Assembly: GCF_018596315.1 (NCBI RefSeq)
Contig: NZ_JAHEAG010000003.1
Coordinates: forward strand, 310,001-374,000
Direction: 5' to 3'
From: Bradyrhizobium sp. SRL28
Lineage (GTDB): Bacteria > Pseudomonadota > Alphaproteobacteria > Rhizobiales > Xanthobacteraceae
DNA length: 64,000 bases
Below are positions 51,866 to 61,303 of the stretch, piece by piece. The number at the start of each line of letters is the position of its first letter. Positions within the stretch are counted from its first letter, which is position 1. A program made the position numbers and the translations under genes. The notes beneath the pieces were generated by a model that searched no databases, had not been told where the DNA came from, and worked only from the letters and a program-made list of their open reading frames with translations.

Positions 51866-52708
51866 CTACCTTGTGGTCGTTACAGCGAGGCCGTCGATAA
51901 ACCGGCGCTGCGCGATCAGGAATGCAACGAGGAGCGGGGCGACGATAATCACGGCGCCGGCCATCAGCGGGCCGAAGAATTGCCCGGCTTCATCGTCACG
52001 GAAGAGCAGAATGCCGAGCGCCGGCGTGGAAATTTCCTCGCGGCGCACCGCGATGAGCGGCCAGAACAAGTCGTTCCAATGGGCCACGACCGAGAAGATG
52101 CCAAAGGCAGCCAGCGCCGGGGCGGTCATGGGGATCATGATGCGCCAGATGATCTCGAACTCGCCGAGCCCATCGAGGCGCGCTGCGTGAATCATCTCGT
52201 CGGGTATGGACCGAAAGAACTGCCGCAGCAGGAAAATGCCGAAAGTAGAGATCGCCCACGGCAGGATCAGCGCGGCATAGGTGTCCAGCAGCCCAAACAC
52301 GTTCAACAGGACGAAATGTGGAATGGCGAGAGCTTGAGGCGGCAGCAGCAGGCCGACCAGCACCGCGGAGAACAAGGTGTCCCTGCCGTGAAAGCGCAGC
52401 TTCGCAAGTGCATAGGCACAGGGAATGCAGACAAGGAGCTGCAGCGCGAAGATCGCTGCGCACACCAGCACCCCGTTTAACAGGAAGCGGAACATCGGCG
52501 CCGCCGTTAGCGCGACGCGATAGTTCTCGACCCCATGAAAGGCCGTCGGCCAAAAGTGGAAATCGGCCTGGAAGATCTCTTCCGGCGGTTTGAGTGACAG
52601 GCTCACCATCCAGAAGAACGGCAGCAGTGCAAAAGCCGCGGTGAGAATCAGAATCGCGTGCCGGGCAACCCGGCCAACGAACCGTCGATCTGAAAAGCGG
52701 GCAATCAC
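51866..52708 (-). CDS. Ugp/sugar-type ABC transporter permease 2 (UgpE-like)
   Basis: A 280-residue permease with six predicted helices. The N-terminal FWMVSLSLKPPEEIF is a family hallmark, and the EAA loop DEMIHAARLDGLGEFEIIW is complete. Four-base overlap with permease 1. It belongs to the MalG/UgpE class. Confidence 0.95.
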   Translation of the reverse strand: MIARFSDRRFVGRVARHAILILTAAFALLPFFWMVSLSLKPPEEIFQADFHFWPTAFHGVENYRVALTAAPMFRFLLNGVLVCAAIFALQLLVCIPCAYALAKLRFHGRDTLFSAVLVGLLLPPQALAIPHFVLLNVFGLLDTYAALILPWAISTFGIFLLRQFFRSIPDEMIHAARLDGLGEFEIIWRIMIPMTAPALAAFGIFSVVAHWNDLFWPLIAVRREEISTPALGILLFRDDEAGQFFGPLMAGAVIIVAPLLVAFLIAQRRFIDGLAVTTTR

Positions 52709-53637
52709 GAATAATGCACCCGCTGTTCGAGAAGCCGCGCCTGTGTCAGCGTAAGCAGCACAACGATTGCGAGATAGACCACGGTGAGTGCTGCGCCATA
52801 TCCCATGCGCAGGAAATCGAAGCTCTCGGTGTAGAACCGATGCAGCAGCACCTCGGACGCATAACTCGGCCCGCCCCCGGTCAGGACGCGAACGCTGTCG
52901 AAGACCTCGAAGGACCGTGTCGCCGTCAGGATGACGACGAACATGGTGACCGGCCCCAGCATGGGCAACGTCACGATACGCAGCCGGTCCAGAACGCCGT
53001 CGGCGCCGTCAACGGCGGCTGCGTCGTAGAGGTGCTGCGGAATGGCCTTCAGGCCGGATACGAACAGCACCATGGCGAAACCGAAGCCTTGCCATATGCC
53101 GATCACGGCCAGAGCGAGTAGCGCCGTTCGCTCGTCCCTAAGCCAGTTCACCCCGGCAATCCCCATTCCGCCCAGGGCGCGGTTCACGAGGCCGATCGTA
53201 GGATGCAGCATGGTGCCCCATACGATCGCCATCGCCGACATTGTGGACATCACAGGAAGGAAATGGGCGGCCCTGTAGAAACCACGCAGGCCGGGACTGG
53301 CCTCAATGAGCAGAGCCACGACGAGACCGAGCAGCACCGTGCCCGGCACAACGATGGCCACATAAACCAGCGTATTGCTCAGTGCCTTCCAGAAGGTCGG
53401 GTCCGTGAACAGCGTCCTGAAATTCGCGGTCCCGATGAAATGAAAACTCAATGATCCCAACTGCCAGTCTGTCAGGGAGAAGAGCACCACCGCCGCAACC
53501 GGGCCGAACAGAAGGCCGATCAGCAACAGCACTGCCGGCGATACGGCGAGCCAGCCAAGCCCATGCTCTCCCGATCGCTTCGCGGAGCTTGCTTTCGCAT
53601 CGACCCTGCTGGGACAGTCCTGGTCAAGAGCTGTCAC
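52705..53637 (-). CDS. Ugp/sugar-type ABC transporter permease 1 (UgpA-like)
   Basis: A 310-residue permease of the MalF/UgpA class. It has the first helix VSPAVLLLIGLLFGPVAAV, the NFRTLFTDPTFWKALSNTLVY region, and the EAA loop PQHLYDAAAVDGADGVLDR. The start overlaps the ATPase stop by four bases. Confidence 0.95.
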   Translation of the reverse strand: MTALDQDCPSRVDAKASSAKRSGEHGLGWLAVSPAVLLLIGLLFGPVAAVVLFSLTDWQLGSLSFHFIGTANFRTLFTDPTFWKALSNTLVYVAIVVPGTVLLGLVVALLIEASPGLRGFYRAAHFLPVMSTMSAMAIVWGTMLHPTIGLVNRALGGMGIAGVNWLRDERTALLALAVIGIWQGFGFAMVLFVSGLKAIPQHLYDAAAVDGADGVLDRLRIVTLPMLGPVTMFVVILTATRSFEVFDSVRVLTGGGPSYASEVLLHRFYTESFDFLRMGYGAALTVVYLAIVVLLTLTQARLLEQRVHYS

Positions 53638-54755
53638 GCTGCGGCCTCTATTTGCTCGGCGTGGCGCTGGCGCAGGCCCGCGCCGTCAAATTGCAACAAG
53701 CAAGCCGGGTCGATCTGAAGGCCGACCGGACGGCCTGGTTCGGAACGCGATACGTCGGGATGCGTACGCACGACGACGGTGCCGCGCCCATCTCCAAGCG
53801 CCACGTTCAGGAAGATATCGGAGCCGAGATTCTCGACGCTTGCGACGACGCCATTGAGTCTTCCATCCCCGGACGCAGTTATTCCGACGGCCTCTGGACG
53901 AAACGCGAGGTGCCTCGTGTTGCCATGAACGCCTGGAGGAAGCGTAGCACCCAGAGATATCCAATCCGCGCAGGAAACCACGTTGATCTTTGGGCTGCCG
54001 ATCATCTCGGCGACCCGCAGGTCCTGCGGGTCACGATAGAGCCGCTCCGGCCGGCTGACCTGAAGCAGTTCGCCGGCCATCATTACGGCGACGCGGTCGG
54101 ACATGGTCATCGCTTCCGCCTGATCATGGGTGACGTACACGAAGGTGACGCCCAGACGGCGATGCAGCGCGATGATTTCCGCGCGCATCTGCACCCGCAA
54201 CTTGGCGTCGAGGTTTGACAGCGGCTCGTCCATCAGGAACACTGCGGGCTGCCGCACCATCGCGCGGCCCAGCGCGACGCGCTGGCGCTGACCACCGGAA
54301 AGCTGGCCCGGCTTGCGGTCCAGCAGATGGGCGATATCGAGCATGCAAGCTGCCTGCTCGACCTCGGCGCGAATCGCCTTTTCAATGCCGCCGCGTCCCG
54401 GCAACGCACGGCCCACAAATGGCAGCCGCTGGGCGAAGCTCAGGCGCCGGGTCCGCAGTGGCAAGGCGACGTTGTCGAATACGCTAAGATGAGGATAGAG
54501 CGCGTAAGACTGGAATACCATGGCGACGTCGCGCTCCTTGGGGCGCTTGTCGTTCACGCAACGGCCACCCACCATGACCTCACCGCTATCCTGCGCCTCC
54601 AGCCCGGCGATGATCCGCAGCAAGGTCGATTTCCCGCATCCGGAGGGGCCCACCAGGGTAAGAAACTCCCCATCACGAATGTTCAGCGACACCCCTTTCA
54701 CAACAGCGGTTTCGCCGTAGCTCTTCTTGATGTGGCGCAGTTCGATCTCAGCCAT
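53634..54755 (-). CDS. ugpC: Ugp/sugar-type ABC transporter ATP-binding protein (UgpC-like)
   Basis: A 373-residue ATPase of the MalK/UgpC class with Walker A GPSGCGKS, signature LSGGQRQRVALGRA and Walker B VFLMDEPLSNLDAKLR. A C-terminal regulatory OB domain (about 240-373) includes LAFRPEAVGI. I use the ATG at 54755, preceded by GGAGG at about 6 bases; the longer in-frame reading lies in the upstream hydrolase gene. Its start overlaps that gene by 8 bases. Confidence 0.95.
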   Translation of the reverse strand: MAEIELRHIKKSYGETAVVKGVSLNIRDGEFLTLVGPSGCGKSTLLRIIAGLEAQDSGEVMVGGRCVNDKRPKERDVAMVFQSYALYPHLSVFDNVALPLRTRRLSFAQRLPFVGRALPGRGGIEKAIRAEVEQAACMLDIAHLLDRKPGQLSGGQRQRVALGRAMVRQPAVFLMDEPLSNLDAKLRVQMRAEIIALHRRLGVTFVYVTHDQAEAMTMSDRVAVMMAGELLQVSRPERLYRDPQDLRVAEMIGSPKINVVSCADWISLGATLPPGVHGNTRHLAFRPEAVGITASGDGRLNGVVASVENLGSDIFLNVALGDGRGTVVVRTHPDVSRSEPGRPVGLQIDPACLLQFDGAGLRQRHAEQIEAAA

Positions 54756-56034
54756 TGCGGCCTCCATGTCCGGCCTGGAGCGGACGCCCATCCATTCCGG
54801 AGGCAGGAAGCCCGAGATGCGTGAGAATGGTTGGCGCGATGTCGATGATGCAGGAAGGTTCCTGCCTCGCCACGCCATGGCTGAAGCCCGCGCCGTCGAT
54901 CATGAGAAAGGGTGCTTGCTCGCCTGCACCGAGGCCGCCGTGCTGACCGCTGCCGAGGATATCTGCCTTGCCACCGGCACGCTCCGCGACGAGGCTGGTG
55001 CCAGCCACACCGTAAGCATTGGGTTCCTCGCTCGCGCGCATGGAGACCGCAAAGGCGAGGCCGTGATCCCGGGCTTGCCCCACCGACGCCAGTGCGCCGC
55101 TATCGAGAACGGTTTCCGCCCATTCCTGACCGGCGAGGAAGTCGCCGACCAACGGCGTGCGCGCGACGAAATCGGGATGGACATAGAGCAGCGCAGAGGT
55201 GCCGTTCGAGGCGACGACCACGTCGGTTGACTCAGGGCTCTCCTTCAGTCCAGCTGTGACCAGTTCTTCGTCGATATCGATGACGCCGGTGACCGTCTGA
55301 TGGCCGTGATCTGATCCTATCAGCAAAAGAATATCATCCCTGTCGGCGAGCGTGGCCACCGCGTCCATGACGCGCCCGGCATTGCGATCTGCCTCTTGCA
55401 AGACCGCAAGATGACCGGGCGATCCCATGGGCAAGGCGTGCTGCGTGGCGTCCGGCTCGCCGAGCCACAGCACGGCAAGCGCAGGAGGATCAGACTGGGG
55501 CAACACCGCCTCGCGGATGAAGCGCTCGGTCATCGCCCGGTCGCCCTCTACATCCAGCGTGACGCGAAGCTGCTCGTCTTGCGGCAGCGGAACACGGCCG
55601 CGGCCGAACGATCCGGCGCGATGATAGACCCGCCCAAATCCATCCGGATCGTGCGCATAGGCTGCCCCTGGCGAAACGTTGCTGAAGATGATGGCACCGC
55701 CGCGGTCCGCCAGGCGCTCGGCCAAAGTTGGGACGGCCAGCGCGCGCCCGGTGACGCGCCGCTTGTGCTGGAGGAAGTCGGGGCGACCCGCATCGTGCCG
55801 AACGAGGCGCCCGTTTTCCATGAGCGCCATGGTGTTACCCTGCAGGCCGTGGCGCGCCGGATGGCAACCGGTCGCCAGGCTCGCCGAGACCACCCGCGTG
55901 CAGGATGGAAACACCGTGCGATGGGCGGCGAACTGCTCGGAGCGCTCGGCAAAGGCGGCAAGACGGGGCGTTGTCTGCCGCGTCACGAGATCGCGGCGAA
56001 GACCATCGAGGATGACGAGAATGGCGCGAGGCAT
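54748..56034 (-). CDS. Alkaline-phosphatase-superfamily phosphodiesterase/phosphonate hydrolase
   Basis: A 428-residue type I phosphodiesterase/nucleotide pyrophosphatase-like protein. The metal Asp is D10 in VILDGLRRD. The nucleophile region is FPSCTRVVSAS, with T46 in the position of the PhnA threonine. A further Asp/His pair is in GEPDATQHA, and metal Asp/His are in GSDHGHQ and GQHGG. No signal peptide is visible, so it is cytosolic. It lies 3 bases downstream of the phosphonoacetate hydrolase gene and probably hydrolyses a related phosphonate or phosphate mono- or diester before or after that step. Confidence 0.87.
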   Translation of the reverse strand: MPRAILVILDGLRRDLVTRQTTPRLAAFAERSEQFAAHRTVFPSCTRVVSASLATGCHPARHGLQGNTMALMENGRLVRHDAGRPDFLQHKRRVTGRALAVPTLAERLADRGGAIIFSNVSPGAAYAHDPDGFGRVYHRAGSFGRGRVPLPQDEQLRVTLDVEGDRAMTERFIREAVLPQSDPPALAVLWLGEPDATQHALPMGSPGHLAVLQEADRNAGRVMDAVATLADRDDILLLIGSDHGHQTVTGVIDIDEELVTAGLKESPESTDVVVASNGTSALLYVHPDFVARTPLVGDFLAGQEWAETVLDSGALASVGQARDHGLAFAVSMRASEEPNAYGVAGTSLVAERAGGKADILGSGQHGGLGAGEQAPFLMIDGAGFSHGVARQEPSCIIDIAPTILTHLGLPASGMDGRPLQAGHGGRNG

Positions 56035-56037
56035 AAA

Positions 56038-57330
56038 TCAGACTTCCATATCGTTGAGCAGGACCGAAAAGACATCGTAATTGCGAAGCGGTTTCCCTGC
56101 CCTGCCCTCAACCCGTTCGGCCTTAAGCGGGTGAGAGAGGATGAACGGCACCACCTGCTCGGCGAGCCCGCCATGAGAACGCAGCCGCTCGCCCGAGAGC
56201 TGCGAAATGTCGTGGTCGCTTGCATGGTCGCCGAGGGCGACGCCCGATCTCGCCACCACGGCGATGTCACCTTCGCGATCTTCCGGCAGCTCAAAACGCA
56301 GGCACGCTTCCTCACGCGGAGCGGCCATGCAGACGCCGGGAATCTGCCGAACGAAGTTCAACACCGCGGTGATGGAAGGCTCCGTCCGTTGCAGATGGAC
56401 ACGGACAAAGCCGCCCAGAGCGCCATGGTGACGCACGAAGGGATCGGTGATCGGGCAGATGACGCGGGTTGCGCCCACGCCGAAGGCGGCATCCAGCAGG
56501 TCGCCAAGATAGACGACGTTCGGCTCGCCGCCCGGATGGGCCATGTCGTTCATGCCATGGTCGGCGACGATCCCGACGCAGGCGCCGAGCACGACCAACC
56601 TTGCGAGCCGCTGGTCCACCGCACGCATAAAGGCGATCGCTTCGGGAGCATCCGGCGCGTGTTTGTGCTGCACATAATCGGAAAGCGACAGATAAAGCAG
56701 GTTTGGCCGGCGGCTTTCAAGCAGGCGAATGCCGGCATCGAGCACGAACAAGGAAAGATCGGCGGAATACTGGTCTGGCGCTCCACGCCCCACCAGCGCA
56801 CCGACTGCGGAAATGCCGTTCTCCGCATCGGTCGCCTCGTCGGCTTTCTCGGCAGAGAAAGCGATGCCGTCGAGCCCATGACCGAGCGCCTTGCGCAGCT
56901 TGTCCTTGGCAGTGACGGCGGCAACCTTGGCTCCCGCTTGCGAGAACGCTGCCAGAATAGTCGGCGCGCGCACAGGCGTGGCGTCTACCATCATGATTTC
57001 TTCGCCGGTATCGCGGTCGAGATAGAAATTGCCGGAGACACCGTGAACGGCGGGCGATACACCGCAGACGATGGACACGTTGTTGGGGTTGGTGAATGTC
57101 GGCATTGCTGCGAGCGCGGAGGCGGCGAAGCCTTCCCGCCGCATCCGGTCGATGGCAGGGATGGCGCCGGCGACGCTGGCAGCCTCAATATAGGCCGGAT
57201 CGCAACCGTCGAAACAAATGACCACAGTGGGATGTTTCGGCCACGCATAGGCGCGCCCGTTCACTCTCACCACAGGTCTCTCCGCGCGATAGGACGCGGC
57301 ATCGGTCAAGATTCGATCAGGCTTGTTCAT
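56038..57330 (-). CDS. phnA: Phosphonoacetate hydrolase
   Basis: A 430-residue zinc enzyme that cleaves the C-P bond of phosphonoacetate to acetate and phosphate. The family block MPTFTNPNNVSIVCGVSPA is nearly diagnostic. Ligands are D41 (CFDGCDPAY), T80, D218 and H222 (LSDYVQHKH), D257/H258 (VADHGM) and H386 (RSHGG), all spaced like those known in rhizobial PhnA. The ATG at 57330 overlaps the amidase stop by 14 bases. In known phn clusters phnA accompanies phnW/phnY aminoethylphosphonate genes; here these are missing and an amidase precedes it instead. Confidence 0.93.
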   Translation of the reverse strand: MNKPDRILTDAASYRAERPVVRVNGRAYAWPKHPTVVICFDGCDPAYIEAASVAGAIPAIDRMRREGFAASALAAMPTFTNPNNVSIVCGVSPAVHGVSGNFYLDRDTGEEIMMVDATPVRAPTILAAFSQAGAKVAAVTAKDKLRKALGHGLDGIAFSAEKADEATDAENGISAVGALVGRGAPDQYSADLSLFVLDAGIRLLESRRPNLLYLSLSDYVQHKHAPDAPEAIAFMRAVDQRLARLVVLGACVGIVADHGMNDMAHPGGEPNVVYLGDLLDAAFGVGATRVICPITDPFVRHHGALGGFVRVHLQRTEPSITAVLNFVRQIPGVCMAAPREEACLRFELPEDREGDIAVVARSGVALGDHASDHDISQLSGERLRSHGGLAEQVVPFILSHPLKAERVEGRAGKPLRNYDVFSVLLNDMEV

Positions 57331-58669
57331 GGGAAGACTCAACGTTGAGGGTTGCAGCATCTGCGAGCCACGCCGCCACGCGCAGAAGATTGCGGTCGCC
57401 ACCCTGACAACCCACGAGCTGAACACCGATCGGCATGCCATTCATTCCGCGCAGCAGCGGCAGCGACACGGTCGGCAATCCGCACAGGCTCCACGGCATC
57501 GACATGGCGCCGGAGCCCGGCCCCTCCTCGAGGCGTGTGGCCTCTCCTGGCGCGGAGAGCGTGATCAGGGCGTCATGATCATAAAACAGTGCCGCGGCCA
57601 GAGTGGTGAGCCGGTCGGCCATGGTCTCGAGTTCGAGATAATTTGCGGCGCTCAACGCGCGCCCGGCGACGATGCCCTCCTGCAGCGGAGGGCAGAAGCT
57701 GCGGAACGTTTCCTCCGGCAGGGCACCGAAACGATGTGCCAGATGCGCGTTCAAAAGGCACAGCACGACCTCAAGCGCCATATCGAATTCGCTGGGAAGA
57801 TCGACATCCATCACGGCTACAGGCAGTCCGGCGACCAAACGATCGAGCGCTTGACGCGCGTCGGGACTTACCATGTGCCAGCCTGGCCCACGGACCAAAC
57901 CGATCCTGGGCGGATGTCGCAGTGCTTCAACCTCCGCGAGCCTGCGATCGAATGCTCCGGCAAACAGCGTGAGGTCGTCGACAGACCGAGCCAGCAGGCC
58001 GACATGCGCCATGCGGGGGACCAGTACGTTCGAGCCTCGCATGCTGGTGAAACCGAGCGACGGCTTGAAGGCGAACGCGCCGCAAAACGAAGCGGGTAGC
58101 GTCGTGGATGCGGTGTGCTGGGTGCCGAGCGCCAGCGGAACCATGTGATCGACGACGGCCGCGGCAGAGCCCGCCGACGACACGCCCGGTGAGCGCGACA
58201 GATCCAGGGGATTATGGGTCGGACTGGGATGATACATTCCGAATTCGGACGTCGTGGTTTTGCCGACGATGAGCGCCCCTGCTCCGTGCAGCATGCTGAC
58301 GGCATCCGCGTCTTCGGTTGGCCGACGCCCACGCAAACTTCCGCTGCCGTATTCGGACGGCATGTCGCTGGTATCGAACACATCCTTCACGCCGACCGGC
58401 AGACCATGCAGCCGGCCGAGCGGGTATCCAGCCGCCTGCCATTGATCTGCTTGCCGCGCGCGTTCCCGCGCCAGATCGGCATCCAGGAAGCTCCAGGCCT
58501 TCACCTGCGGTTCGCGAACGGCAATACGCTCCAGGCAAGCTTCCATCACGGATACCGCCGTCAGCCGGCGATCGCGGATCGCACTGACGATCGTGCGAGC
58601 CGACAATTCGTTCAATCGCTTGCTGTTCGAAACGAGCGCTAGCTTCTGGGTGCCTGATACGTCATTCAT
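57317..58669 (-). CDS. Amidase-signature family amidohydrolase
   Basis: A 450-residue amidase. The catalytic Lys is in GLPVGVKDVFDT (about 94). The cis-Ser loop is SPGVSSAGSAAAV rather than the usual GGSSGGSA. The nucleophile segment is LGTQHTASTTLPASFCGAFAFKPS, where GGSIR is replaced by TASTT, though a Ser remains. This divergence suggests a changed substrate. The likely role is release of an acid from its amide. Four-base overlap with the permease gene upstream and 14-base overlap with phnA downstream indicate tight coupling, so the amide may be of a phosphonate. Confidence 0.9.
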   Translation of the reverse strand: MNDVSGTQKLALVSNSKRLNELSARTIVSAIRDRRLTAVSVMEACLERIAVREPQVKAWSFLDADLARERARQADQWQAAGYPLGRLHGLPVGVKDVFDTSDMPSEYGSGSLRGRRPTEDADAVSMLHGAGALIVGKTTTSEFGMYHPSPTHNPLDLSRSPGVSSAGSAAAVVDHMVPLALGTQHTASTTLPASFCGAFAFKPSLGFTSMRGSNVLVPRMAHVGLLARSVDDLTLFAGAFDRRLAEVEALRHPPRIGLVRGPGWHMVSPDARQALDRLVAGLPVAVMDVDLPSEFDMALEVVLCLLNAHLAHRFGALPEETFRSFCPPLQEGIVAGRALSAANYLELETMADRLTTLAAALFYDHDALITLSAPGEATRLEEGPGSGAMSMPWSLCGLPTVSLPLLRGMNGMPIGVQLVGCQGGDRNLLRVAAWLADAATLNVESSHEQA

Positions 58670-60582
58670 CGTCCGATAGCCTCCATCGCCTGCGGGACCT
58701 CGGCGGATTTCGACGTTGCATCTTGCCGGCGAAGATTTGCGGCGAGTGCAAGGGCATGGGGCCATAACCCGTCGCGAAACAGCAGGACGCAAAGAACAAA
58801 GACGGCGCCCTGAATTGCCACGATCCAGGCGCCGAACGGCGACAGGAAGTGCTGCATCGTCACCAACACGGCGGCGCCGACGAGAGGCCCGCCGAATGTG
58901 CCGATACCGCCGATCAACGCCATCAGCACAGCTTCGCCCGAGAGATGCCAATGCACGCCGGACAAGGTGGCCAACTGGAAGACGACGGCACTCATGGAGC
59001 CGGCGACGCCGGCGCAGAAGGCCGCGATGGCGAATGCAGCGAGTTTGTAGGCGTCGACATTGTGCCCCAGCGACAGGGCCCGGCGTTCATTGTCGCGAAT
59101 GGCGATCAACATCATCCCGAACGGGGAGTTGATCAGACGGCGCAGGCCGAAGAGCACGGCGAGCATAGCGGCAGCGCAGAGCCAGTAGACATTGGTGTCG
59201 TCGCGAAGATCGATCAATCCCAGCAACACGCCGCGGGGGACTGACTGGATGCCATCCTCGCCATGGGTGAAGCTGGCCTGCACATAGACAAAATAGACCA
59301 TCTGCGCGATCGCCAGCGTGATCATGGCCTGATAGATGCCCCGGCGCCTGATCGCAAAGATGCCCATGACTATTCCGAGAACGAGCGCCGCCGCTATCCC
59401 GACGCCGATTGCGGCTTCCGGTGGCAGCGCCCACTCTCTTGCCGCATGCGCTGTGAGATAGGCCGCAGTACCGAACAAGGCCGCCTGGCCAAAGGACATG
59501 ATGCCGGCAAATCCCAGCAGGAAATTGAATGAAGCGGCGAAGATGGTGAAGCAGAAGATCTTCATCAGATAGACGGGATAAAGCAGCATCGGCAGCGCCA
59601 ATAGCGCGGCGACAGCCGCGAACACCGGCACCATGCCGGTCAGGCGTTTGGCGGCGGTTTCCTTATCCGCGGGCTCAATCCACGGCAGCCGGGCCGCCAG
59701 GAATTCGTGGGATCGGACCACCGAAATGCCGAACAGCCCCTGCGGCCGAAGCAGAAGCACAACGCACATGAAGGCGAAGACGATGAAGCTTGCCGCCTGT
59801 GGGACCAGCGCCTGCGTCAGGCTCTCGATCAGCGCAAGGGCATAGCTCGAGACGATGGTTCCCCCGATCGAACCCATGCCGCCGATAACGATGATTGCAA
59901 ATACGACAAGCAGGATGTCCGAGCCCATCAGCGGGCTGACCTGGTAGATCGGTGCGGCCAGCGCTCCTGCCAGTCCCGCAAGACCGGCGCCCAGGGCGAA
60001 AGTGGCGGCGAAGACGCGGGGCACGCCGACGCCGAGCGCCTCGGCAGTCGCTGCATTTTCGGACGACGCGCGCAGAATCGAACCAAGACGCGTGCGTGCA
60101 ATGGCGATCCAGACGATCACACATACGACAAGCGCCACGGCGACGACCCAAAGTCGGTAGGCCGGGAAATACAGGAAGCCGAGATCCAGCCCGCCGGATA
60201 ACCAATCCGGCGCGGCGTAGGGAAGTCCGGTCGAACCGAAATAGGCCTGGAAGCCGCCCTGAACGATCATCGCCGCGCCGAACGTCAGCATGAATCCATA
60301 GAGCGGATCGAGACCGTAGGTTCGACGCAGCAACGAACGTTCGAGGATCACGCCGAAAGCGGCAACGCAGAGCGGCGCGAAAACCAGCCCTCCGAAATAG
60401 CCCAATCCGAGATATCGAGAACCGGCCCACGCAGCAAACGCGCCCATCATGTAGAGCACGCCATGCGTCATGTTGAGAATGTTGAGAAGGCCGAAGATGA
60501 GCGCCAGCCCGAGACTGAGCAGCGCATAGAACGAGCCGTTGACGAGGCCGATCGTAAGGTAGCCGAGGATGAGGTCCATCAT
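58666..60582 (-). CDS. Fused Liv-type ABC transporter permease (LivH-LivM)
   Basis: A membrane protein of about 638 residues that carries both permeases. Residues 1-295 are LivH-like (NILNMTHGVLYMMGAF, then VIGGMGSIGGTIV). Residues about 320-620 are LivM-like (NFLLGFAGIMSFGQAALFGTAAY, then AIRDNERRA and IGGIGTFGGPLVGAA). One chain therefore supplies the full translocation pore. The ATG at 60582 lies 7 bases after the LivF stop. There is another ATG at 60579, and neither has a strong ribosome site, so coupling is likely. Confidence 0.92.
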   Translation of the reverse strand: MMDLILGYLTIGLVNGSFYALLSLGLALIFGLLNILNMTHGVLYMMGAFAAWAGSRYLGLGYFGGLVFAPLCVAAFGVILERSLLRRTYGLDPLYGFMLTFGAAMIVQGGFQAYFGSTGLPYAAPDWLSGGLDLGFLYFPAYRLWVVAVALVVCVIVWIAIARTRLGSILRASSENAATAEALGVGVPRVFAATFALGAGLAGLAGALAAPIYQVSPLMGSDILLVVFAIIVIGGMGSIGGTIVSSYALALIESLTQALVPQAASFIVFAFMCVVLLLRPQGLFGISVVRSHEFLAARLPWIEPADKETAAKRLTGMVPVFAAVAALLALPMLLYPVYLMKIFCFTIFAASFNFLLGFAGIMSFGQAALFGTAAYLTAHAAREWALPPEAAIGVGIAAALVLGIVMGIFAIRRRGIYQAMITLAIAQMVYFVYVQASFTHGEDGIQSVPRGVLLGLIDLRDDTNVYWLCAAAMLAVLFGLRRLINSPFGMMLIAIRDNERRALSLGHNVDAYKLAAFAIAAFCAGVAGSMSAVVFQLATLSGVHWHLSGEAVLMALIGGIGTFGGPLVGAAVLVTMQHFLSPFGAWIVAIQGAVFVLCVLLFRDGLWPHALALAANLRRQDATSKSAEVPQAMEAIGR

Positions 60583-60589
60583 GCAGGAA

Positions 60590-61303
60590 TCACAGCGCAA
60601 GACGTTCGAGGAGCCGAGCCTTGACGTGCTCGCTGCCGCGGGTTTCGAGGTCGTCCACGACCGAACCGTTTTCGATCGCCACTACCCGATCGGCGAGATG
60701 CAGGACGAAGTCGAGGTTCTGTTCCACAAGCAGGATCGTGTAGCCGCGGCGCTTGAGTTCGATCAGCACATGCTCGATCTGCCTCACGATGACCGGCGCC
60801 AGTCCCTCGGTGGGTTCGTCCAGAAGAAGTGTCTGCGCGCCGGTACGCAAAATCCGGGCGATGGCGAGCATTTGCTGCTCGCCGCCGCTAAGCTGGTCGC
60901 CGTAGTGGCGTCCCCTTGTGCGAAGATTCGGGAACAGCGCGAAGATATCGGCCTTGGCCATGCCCGCGGCGCAGACCGCTGGAGGAAGGGCAAGATTCTC
61001 CTCGACGGTGAGGCTGGAGAAGATCGCGCGCTCCTCTGGGCAATAGCCGATGCCGAACCGCGTGCGCTCATATGGCCGCATTCCGCTTGCTTCGCGCCCG
61101 GACAAGATAATGCTGCCGGTTTGTCGCGGCAGTAAGCCCATGATGGCGCGAAGGATGGTTGTCTTGCCCGCGCCGTTGCGGCCGACCAGACAGGTCACCT
61201 CGCCTGGCCGAACCGCGAACCCGACACCGAACAGCGCCTGGGAATCGCCATACCACGCTTGCACATGCGAGAGGCGCAGCGAAACCGCATCAGCATCAGG
61301 CAC
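60590..61303 (-). CDS. livF: Liv-type ABC transporter ATP-binding protein LivF (second system)
   Basis: A 237-residue ATPase with Walker A GRNGAGKT, signature LSGGEQQMLAIAR and Walker B LLLDEPTEGLAP. The LLVEQNLDFVLHLADR segment after it is typical of the urea/amide-type LivF group. The start overlaps LivG by 8 bases. It is part of the 11-gene amidase/phosphonate operon. Confidence 0.95.
   Translation of the reverse strand: MPDADAVSLRLSHVQAWYGDSQALFGVGFAVRPGEVTCLVGRNGAGKTTILRAIMGLLPRQTGSIILSGREASGMRPYERTRFGIGYCPEERAIFSSLTVEENLALPPAVCAAGMAKADIFALFPNLRTRGRHYGDQLSGGEQQMLAIARILRTGAQTLLLDEPTEGLAPVIVRQIEHVLIELKRRGYTILLVEQNLDFVLHLADRVVAIENGSVVDDLETRGSEHVKARLLERLAL

Noticed and set aside
55396..57348. 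Plus-strand open frame of 650 codons opposite phnA and the second hydrolase
   Set aside because: Antisense shadow; the minus strand carries complete active-site patterns of two enzymes.
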